Below, piece by piece: positions 14,329 through 18,765 of a stretch of DNA of 18,765 nucleotides. Position numbers and translations under genes: made by a program. Each line of letters begins with the position of its first letter. Within the stretch, counting starts at the first letter, position 1. This DNA comes from Pseudomonadota bacterium (lineage in GTDB: Bacteria > Pseudomonadota > Alphaproteobacteria > Caulobacterales > Caulobacteraceae): assembly GCA_023424215.1 (NCBI GenBank), contig JAFAEC010000056.1, forward strand, positions 1-18,765. The letters run 5' to 3'. The notes below the pieces were generated by a model that saw nothing but the letters and a program-made list of their open reading frames with translations, was not told the DNA's origin and made no database searches.

Positions 14329-14357
14329 TTTAAATCGAGGTCATGACCTCGTTGTAA
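14329..14357 (-). promoter_or_regulatory. candidate promoter with operator-like palindrome in its spacer
   Basis: In minus-strand sense, TTACAA (14357-14352) and TTTAAA (14334-14329) are 17 nt apart. The spacer is almost filled by the perfect 16-bp palindrome CGAGGTCATGACCTCG (14336-14351). The site lies about 55-85 nt upstream of the secreted repeat protein start. A dimeric repressor bound here would block RNA polymerase. The boxes fit the consensus only moderately; the palindrome itself is unambiguous. Confidence 0.5.
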
Positions 14358-14369
14358 GGATGACCGCCC

Positions 14370-15311
14370 TCAGCGCATGGCCAGCGGGGCGATCAGCCCC
14401 CTGTCCGGCGGCGGCGGAGCGTCGCCCAGCTCGAAGGCGCGCTCGTAGGATTCCAGCCGCGTCTTCACCACCCCCATGCGGCGCAGCGCCATCGACGCCC
14501 CCCACAGCGCCGTCCGCGCCGCCATCGGGGCCCGGTCGGCCGGCAGCACCGGCGCGCCCCAGCGGCGCAGCACGCCGTTGGCGTAGTGCGCCCCGTTGGT
14601 GATGCGGGAGGTCCAGGTCTGGTAGTCGCACGACAGCGAGACGTTGAAGCTGCCGAGGTTCTCGATCCGGTGCGGCGCGTGCAGCGGCCAGGCCACGGCC
14701 ATGCCGGGCTTCAGGTCGAACACCTCGGCCGCCGCGTCCATGTCGCGCCGGTAGGGCAGATCCTCGGTCTGCTGCTCCATGACGATGTTCTCCATCGACC
14801 GGCTCGGCATGTGCGCCTCGTCGACGGGATAGATCCAGATGCGCTTCTCGCCGCGCAGGTGGAACAGGGTCACTCCCGGCGGATCGGCGTGGAACGGCAC
14901 CTTCGCCTGCGGCGCTGACAGGATCAGCTGGCCGGTCACCTGCACCGGCCGGAAGCCCGGCGCATGGTCCGACAGGTCGGCGAAGACGCGCTTCATGGCC
15001 GCGCCCAGTTCGGGCCAGTGGTCCTGGATGCGGCGCATCTGGATCCACACCCGGCCGGCCTTGACCGCCGCCAGCAGGGCCGCGCCGGGGCGGTCGCCCT
15101 TGGTCCCGGTCTGCAGCAGCGCCTGGTCGTCGGCGTCGTAGTGGAAGATGTTGATGTCGAACAGCTCGGCCGGATGGCGCTCCAGCTGCGCCGCCAGCGC
15201 CTCGTCGCCGAACAGGCCAGTGTCCAGCAGCCGGTGGGCGTAGGTCATCGGCGTCCGGCCGAAGGCGGCCCTCTGGCCGGCGTCGAAGGCCGGGATCAGG
15301 CGGTCGGTCAT
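14370..15311 (-). CDS. cupin-like / JmjC-type putative Fe(II)-2-oxoglutarate oxygenase
   Basis: A 313-residue cytosolic protein without signal peptide. Residues about 120-230 form a cupin (JmjC/cupin_8-like) core: the metal-binding HxD is His141-Ala-Asp143, the GEK segment at 154-156 offers a lysine of the kind that binds 2-oxoglutarate in this fold, and a distal histidine lies in PLHAPHRIENLG (His214; His211 is nearby). These residues support a metal-dependent oxygenase, though some members of the fold are not enzymes. The start overlaps the stop of the preceding acyltransferase gene in an ATGA, so the two are co-translated. Substrate unknown: a small molecule, a sugar or a protein are all possible. 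No terminator is visible before the next gene. Confidence 0.7.
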   Translation of the reverse strand: MTDRLIPAFDAGQRAAFGRTPMTYAHRLLDTGLFGDEALAAQLERHPAELFDINIFHYDADDQALLQTGTKGDRPGAALLAAVKAGRVWIQMRRIQDHWPELGAAMKRVFADLSDHAPGFRPVQVTGQLILSAPQAKVPFHADPPGVTLFHLRGEKRIWIYPVDEAHMPSRSMENIVMEQQTEDLPYRRDMDAAAEVFDLKPGMAVAWPLHAPHRIENLGSFNVSLSCDYQTWTSRITNGAHYANGVLRRWGAPVLPADRAPMAARTALWGASMALRRMGVVKTRLESYERAFELGDAPPPPDRGLIAPLAMR

Positions 15312-16441
15312 GCGGCGGCTCCCAGACTCTTGCGGGCGGCGGCGGCGGCGGCCCCCGCCGCGCCCGCCCACCAGTCGGCGGCGCGGGTCTCGCAGGCGTT
15401 GATGATGTCGAAGCGGCGGCCGAGGCTCTGCTGGAAACGCCGCAGCGGCGCCGGTCCGGCCGCCAGCAGCCGCGCCCCGAAAGCCGCGGGATCCAGGCCG
15501 CCGTCCCGGGCCACGCCCTCGAACACGGCCCCCGAGGGCTCGGACAGGGCGGACTTGTAGCCCTCCTCTCCCGCGCCGAAGTCGACGAGGCGGTAGCCCT
15601 CCTCCGCCGCCTGCTCCAGCTCGCGCCGGGTCAGCAGGGTGCCGGGGCCATAGGCGCCGAAGGCCGGGTCGTAGGTCGGGAACCACAGGTGCAGGGTGCG
15701 GCGATCGTCCAGCGACGCCTCGGCGGCCACCAGGGTCCCGTCGGCCTTGCGCAAGGATGTGACCCGCACCCCGAAGCCGTCCGGATGCATCCCGTGCAGC
15801 CGGCGCAGCAGCTCGACCGTCCAGCCGCAGGCGAAGACGTCGTGCCGGCGGGTGCGGCGGTACTGGGCGCGCTTGTGCCCGACGATCCAGTCCAGCACCG
15901 CCGGGTCGCGGTCGTCCCAGCAAAATACCGGCGCGCCGTGATCGCGCTCGAAACCGCGCCCGAGCCGACGCATGTTCTTGAAGAAGCGATGGCTGCGCGC
16001 CTCCAGCCGGTCGCACAGCGCTTCCCGGCCGCCGGTCACGTCCGTGGCCATGCGGGACTTGCGCAGGAAGCCCGGCGTCTCGACGGGCGAGACGATCCAG
16101 CCGCCGACGCGGAGCGTGCCGCCCAGCCGGCGCGCCAGCTCGTCCGGCGTCAGCCGATCCCCCGCCGCCGCGATCACGCCGTGATAGTCGCTCAGCGGCG
16201 CCCCGAGCGGCTGGATCAGCCGGCCGCGGCGCTGGAACGGAAAGAAGGCGACCGCCGCGCCGGCGCGCCGGAACACAGCGAGGGCCGCGCCCGGAACCGC
16301 CGCCGCCGCGAGCGCGAAGCGGGGATCGAGATAGGGATGGTCCAGCGACGGGTCTCCGGCCCGGATCGCCTCCCAGGCGGCCCGGTCGGCCGGGCGCGGG
16401 GCGTCCGGCCGGATGATCTCCAGATCCAGCGTTTCGGTCAT
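15308..16441 (-). CDS. CelD/BcsL-type GNAT (FemAB-like) acyltransferase
   Basis: A 377-residue cytosolic protein of the GNAT superfamily, CelD/BcsL type (COG5653, Acetyltransf_6). Key regions are the N-terminal domain with LGAPLSDYHGVI (about residues 79-90), the central basic helix HRFFKNMRRLGRGFERDHG and the second GNAT domain with WFPTYDPAFGAYGPGTLL (about 253-270) and VDFGAGEEGYKSALS (286-300). The last resembles the DFxxGxxxYK segment of the family. Such enzymes transfer acyl groups from acyl-CoA to sugars or polysaccharide precursors and occur in capsule, cellulose and holdfast loci. The start at 16441 has GGGGAG only 2-3 nt upstream, an unusually tight spacing. It is the first gene of a two-gene unit with the cupin-like gene, divergent from the gene at 16587 across 145 nt. 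Confidence 0.8.
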   Translation of the reverse strand: MTETLDLEIIRPDAPRPADRAAWEAIRAGDPSLDHPYLDPRFALAAAAVPGAALAVFRRAGAAVAFFPFQRRGRLIQPLGAPLSDYHGVIAAAGDRLTPDELARRLGGTLRVGGWIVSPVETPGFLRKSRMATDVTGGREALCDRLEARSHRFFKNMRRLGRGFERDHGAPVFCWDDRDPAVLDWIVGHKRAQYRRTRRHDVFACGWTVELLRRLHGMHPDGFGVRVTSLRKADGTLVAAEASLDDRRTLHLWFPTYDPAFGAYGPGTLLTRRELEQAAEEGYRLVDFGAGEEGYKSALSEPSGAVFEGVARDGGLDPAAFGARLLAAGPAPLRRFQQSLGRRFDIINACETRAADWWAGAAGAAAAAARKSLGAAA

Positions 16442-16586
16442 GGCTCCCCGGGGGCGACGTCTCGCGACCCCGACACCCTGCCCGAGGCGCCGTTGCGGTA
16501 CGGTTTAGGGGATTGGTGAACGAGATGCTGCGGAGCCGTGGCCGCGCCCAGGCGTTGCCTTGCCGACCGCCCCCAGGGAGACCGCC

Positions 16587-16751
16587 ATGACCGACCGTGA
16601 CCCCGGCCGCCAGAACGAATACGAGGAAGAGCGCCGCCCGCCCCGCGACGGGCAGCCGCCCCGCCCCGCCCAGGAGCCCGAGGGATCCGAGGGCTCGTCC
16701 AACTCCGGCGACACCGCCGTCGACCCCGCCACCGGAACGCCCAACCCTTGA
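16587..16751 (+). CDS. small acidic, disordered protein (54 aa) of unknown function
   Basis: Not recognised as any family. The 54-residue product begins MTDRDPGRQNEYEEERRPPR and is rich in Pro, Glu, Asp, Gly and Ser, with almost no hydrophobic residues, so it should be disordered and soluble. AGGGAGA placed 6 nt before the ATG at 16587 is a good ribosome-binding site and favours this start over an ATG 27 nt upstream. Its TGA overlaps the TTG start of the SGNH hydrolase gene (TTGA), suggesting coupling. The gene is short and GC-rich, so chance remains possible; the ribosome-binding site and the coupled overlap are the main support. Confidence 0.55.
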   Translation: MTDRDPGRQNEYEEERRPPRDGQPPRPAQEPEGSEGSSNSGDTAVDPATGTPNP

Positions 16752-17503
16752 AGACCGCCCGTCTCGCCGTCGCCGCGCCGCTCGCCGGCCTCGCCCTCCT
16801 CGCCGCCGCCGCGCCGGTTCAGGCCCGGACGACGCCCCCCTGCCCGGTCAGCGCCGCGCACGTCGTGGCCAACGACGGCCTGACGCGCAGCCGCGCCGCG
16901 GTCGGGGCGGGCCGGTTGACCATCCTCGCCATGGGCTCGTCGTCGATCGAAGGGGTCGGGGCCAGCCGTCCGGAACTGGGCTTCGTTCCCCGGCTGGAGG
17001 CCGGACTCGAACAGCGGCTGCCGGGCGTCGAGGTGACCGTGGTCAACCGGGGCATCGGCGGCGAGACGGCGAAGGAGACCGCCGACCGGCTGGGCCCCGA
17101 GACCGCCACCGTCCGGCCGGACCTGGTGATCTGGCAGCTGGGGACCAATGACGTGCTGCGCGACCGGTCGATGGATGACGTCTTCGCCGACTTCCGTCGC
17201 GGCCAGCGGGTCCTCGACGCCGCCGGCGTCGACGTCCTGCTGGTCGACTCCCAGCGCCTGCCCGAAGCGACCGACAATCCCTCCTTCCGCGGACGCAACC
17301 CGGCCCTGGCCGAGATGGCCCGGCTGATCGCCCTGGAGGGCGGCCGCAAGCGCTACGCCGTGCACGGCCGGTTCGCCGCCATGGCGGACTGGGGCGGACT
17401 GGAGCGCGGCGGAGTCGGCCCCGACGACCTTCACCTCAACGACGCGGGCTACGCCTGCTGGGCCGAGGTCGCCGCCGAAGGCCTGGCCACCGCCCTTCGC
17501 TGA
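16748..17503 (+). CDS. exported SGNH/GDSL-family hydrolase
   Basis: A 251-residue protein starting with TTG at 16748, overlapping the previous gene by 4 nt. A signal peptide (MKTARLAVAAPLAGLALLAA, then AAPVQA) should send it to the periplasm. SGNH blocks are visible in order: block I ILAMGSSSIEG with Ser65 as nucleophile (the GDS Asp is Ser here), block II NRGIGGET, block III GTND with Asn134, and block V DDLHLND with Asp226 and His229. Such enzymes are esterases, often removing acetyl groups from glycans or peptidoglycan. Cys32 and Cys237 may pair in the periplasm. The substrate cannot be deduced. The L,D-transpeptidase gene follows after 67 nt. Confidence 0.85.
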   Translation: MKTARLAVAAPLAGLALLAAAAPVQARTTPPCPVSAAHVVANDGLTRSRAAVGAGRLTILAMGSSSIEGVGASRPELGFVPRLEAGLEQRLPGVEVTVVNRGIGGETAKETADRLGPETATVRPDLVIWQLGTNDVLRDRSMDDVFADFRRGQRVLDAAGVDVLLVDSQRLPEATDNPSFRGRNPALAEMARLIALEGGRKRYAVHGRFAAMADWGGLERGGVGPDDLHLNDAGYACWAEVAAEGLATALR

Positions 17504-17570
17504 CCAGCGTTCCGGAACGTCGGGCCACGCCAGGAATTGCCTCCGGACCCGCCACAGCGTCCGGATTACC

Positions 17571-18596
17571 ATGCGCCTGATCCTCGCCGCCGCCGCCGTC
17601 CTCGCCCTCGCCGCCTGCGGCGCGCCCGACCCCGAAGCCTCCCCCGAAGCGCCCGATCGCGCCGCCGCGCCGGCTCCGGTCTTCACCGCGGAGGAGATCG
17701 AGCGAGCCCTGCCGGCCGCCGAAGCCCCCGAAGCCGCCCGGGCCGGCCCGGAGGCGGCCCGCCCGGACCCCGGGCTGGTGCGCCTGCAGATCCTGCTCGA
17801 CCGCTCCCGCTTCTCCCCCGGAGTCATCGACGGCCTGCGCGGCGAGAACACCCGCCAGGCCGTGGCCGCCTTCCGCAAGGCCGAGGGTCTCGAGGGCGAC
17901 GCCATCGACGACGCCCTGATGCGGCGGCTGACCGCGGCGGACTCGCGCGCGGCCATGACCGCCTATGTGCTGACTGCGGCGGACCTGGCGGGGCCGTTCA
18001 GCCCGCCCCCCTCCGACGACCTCGCGACCCAGGCCCGGCAGGGCGTGCAGTACGCCAGCCCGCGCGAGCGTCTCGCCGAACGCTTCCACATCACCGAGGC
18101 CTTGCTGCAGGCCCTCAATCCCGGCGTCGACTTCCGCACCCCCGGCCAGCGCCTGCTGGTTCCGGCCGTCGGCGACGCCGCGCTGCCGGCTGTGGCGCGC
18201 ATCGTTGTCGACAAGACGGAGCGCGCGCTGCGGGCCTTCGACGACTCCGGCCGACTGGTCGCCTTCTACCCCGCCAGCATCGGCTCCGAGACCAATCCCG
18301 CTCCCTCCGGAACCTTGCGCGTCAACGGCGTGGCCCCGGAGCCCGACTACACCTTCGACCCCGACGAGCTGAGCTACGGTTCCGGCGACGAGACCATCGT
18401 CGTGCCGGCCGGTCCCAACAACCCGGTCGGCTCGGTGTGGATCGACCTGTCCCGCGACGGCTACGGCATCCATGGCTCGCCGGACCCGGCCAGGATCGCC
18501 AAGACCGCCTCGCACGGCTGCGTGCGCCTGACCAACTGGGACGCCGAACAGCTGGCCGCGGCGGTGAAGCCGGGGGTCGAGGTGCGGTTCATTTAG
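17571..18596 (+). CDS. L,D-transpeptidase lipoprotein (YkuD) with peptidoglycan-binding domain
   Basis: A 341-residue envelope protein. The lipobox LALAAC puts the lipidated cysteine at residue 16. A Pro/Ala-rich linker leads to a peptidoglycan_binding_1-like domain (about 67-121, LQILLDRSRFSPGVIDGLRG), a LysM-like stretch (about 160-199, ending PGQRLLVPAV) and the YkuD catalytic domain (about 210-341). The active site is seen as GIHGSP (His301) and SHGCVRL with His315 and nucleophile Cys317. These enzymes make 3-3 crosslinks in peptidoglycan or attach outer-membrane proteins to it. The ATG start fits the lipoprotein signal although no strong ribosome-binding site is seen. Same strand as the SGNH gene. 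Confidence 0.93.
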   Translation: MRLILAAAAVLALAACGAPDPEASPEAPDRAAAPAPVFTAEEIERALPAAEAPEAARAGPEAARPDPGLVRLQILLDRSRFSPGVIDGLRGENTRQAVAAFRKAEGLEGDAIDDALMRRLTAADSRAAMTAYVLTAADLAGPFSPPPSDDLATQARQGVQYASPRERLAERFHITEALLQALNPGVDFRTPGQRLLVPAVGDAALPAVARIVVDKTERALRAFDDSGRLVAFYPASIGSETNPAPSGTLRVNGVAPEPDYTFDPDELSYGSGDETIVVPAGPNNPVGSVWIDLSRDGYGIHGSPDPARIAKTASHGCVRLTNWDAEQLAAAVKPGVEVRFI

Positions 18597-18645
18597 GGGG
18601 CCTGCTCGCGACGCGGTCGCTCGCGGCTTGAGGCGCATGGCAAAA

Positions 18646-18671
18646 CGGCCCCCGGATCGCTCCGGGGGCCG
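18646..18671 (-). terminator. intrinsic terminator of tuf
   Basis: Perfect 11-bp stem CGGCCCCCGGA / TCCGGGGGCCG (18646-18656 with 18661-18671) and a 4-nt loop. In minus-strand sense it is followed by TTTTG, 27 nt after the tuf stop. On the plus strand it is followed by CTCTGTATT, so it would end the L,D-transpeptidase message only weakly. Confidence 0.85.
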
Positions 18672-18698
18672 CTCTGTATTCAGGTCGGAAGACCGAGC

Positions 18699-18765
18699 TT
18701 ACTCGGTGATCTTCGACACCACGCCGGCGCCGACGGTGCGGCCGCCTTCGCGGATGGCGAAGCGC
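18699..18765 (-). CDS. tuf: elongation factor Tu, C-terminal end (runs off right edge)
   Basis: The last 21 codons and the TAA stop are present. They encode RFAIREGGRTVGAGVVSKIT-Glu, the near-invariant C-terminus of EF-Tu (domain 3). EF-Tu delivers aminoacyl-tRNA to the ribosome as a GTPase. It lies on the same strand as rpsJ but about 6.7 kb upstream, with a strong terminator between, so it does not share a transcript with the S10 operon. Confidence 0.95.
   Translation of the reverse strand, partial: RFAIREGGRTVGAGVVSKITE

Noticed and set aside
15313..16016. Cupin-like gene extended upstream in the same frame (548 codons)
   Set aside because: The upstream part reads the acyltransferase gene out of frame; the ATGA junction gives a better start at 15311.
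16505..17956. 483-codon minus-strand frame opposite the SGNH hydrolase and start of the L,D-transpeptidase
   Set aside because: Ser/Arg/Pro-rich shadow; the plus-strand genes carry clear catalytic motifs.
17436..18638. 400-codon minus-strand frame opposite the L,D-transpeptidase
   Set aside because: Gly/Arg/Val-rich shadow with no domain; the opposite strand has a lipobox and the SHGCVRL active site.

Overview
The window is GC-rich (heavy G/C at codon third positions) and most of it is one long minus-strand ribosomal protein operon. Gene order, the zinc-free long form of S14, the short-lid adenylate kinase and many alanine-rich proteins suggest an alphaproteobacterium, most likely of the Caulobacterales (Brevundimonas or Caulobacter type). 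That placement is inference from reading; no search was run.

Right to left on the minus strand, about 11961 down to 285, lie the fused S10 and spc operons: rpsJ-rplC-rplD-rplW-rplB-rpsS-rplV-rpsC-rplP-rpmC-rpsQ-rplN-rplX-rplE-rpsN-rpsH-rplF-rplR-rpsE-rpmD-rplO-secY-adk. Most genes are 1-21 nt apart or overlap by 1 nt. The two wide internal gaps, rpmD-rplO and rplO-secY, carry strong hairpins. A TTGACG-N17-CATAAG promoter lies about 240 nt upstream of rpsJ and would give a structured leader of about 230 nt. After adk comes the start of a TonB-like gene that runs off the left edge; rpsM, rpsK, rpoA and rplQ are not in the window.

From 11962 to 18698 a stretch of envelope-related genes on both strands separates rpsJ from the 3' end of tuf (EF-Tu), which enters at the right edge on the minus strand. 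In order these are: a small outer-membrane beta-barrel protein (+); a secreted beta-helix-like protein with seven glycine-rich repeats, with a perfect palindrome in its predicted promoter (-); a translationally coupled pair made of a cupin/JmjC-like protein and a CelD/BcsL-type acyltransferase (-); a 54-residue disordered protein overlapping an exported SGNH hydrolase (+); and an L,D-transpeptidase lipoprotein (+). Clear intrinsic terminators close the barrel gene, the beta-helix gene and tuf.

The ribosomal genes build the ribosome, SecY provides the export channel used by the neighbouring envelope proteins, and Adk balances adenylates. The envelope stretch plausibly deals with cell wall or surface glycan modification: acyl transfer, ester hydrolysis and L,D-crosslinking or lipoprotein attachment. 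No tRNA, rRNA, CRISPR array, insertion sequence or origin was seen.
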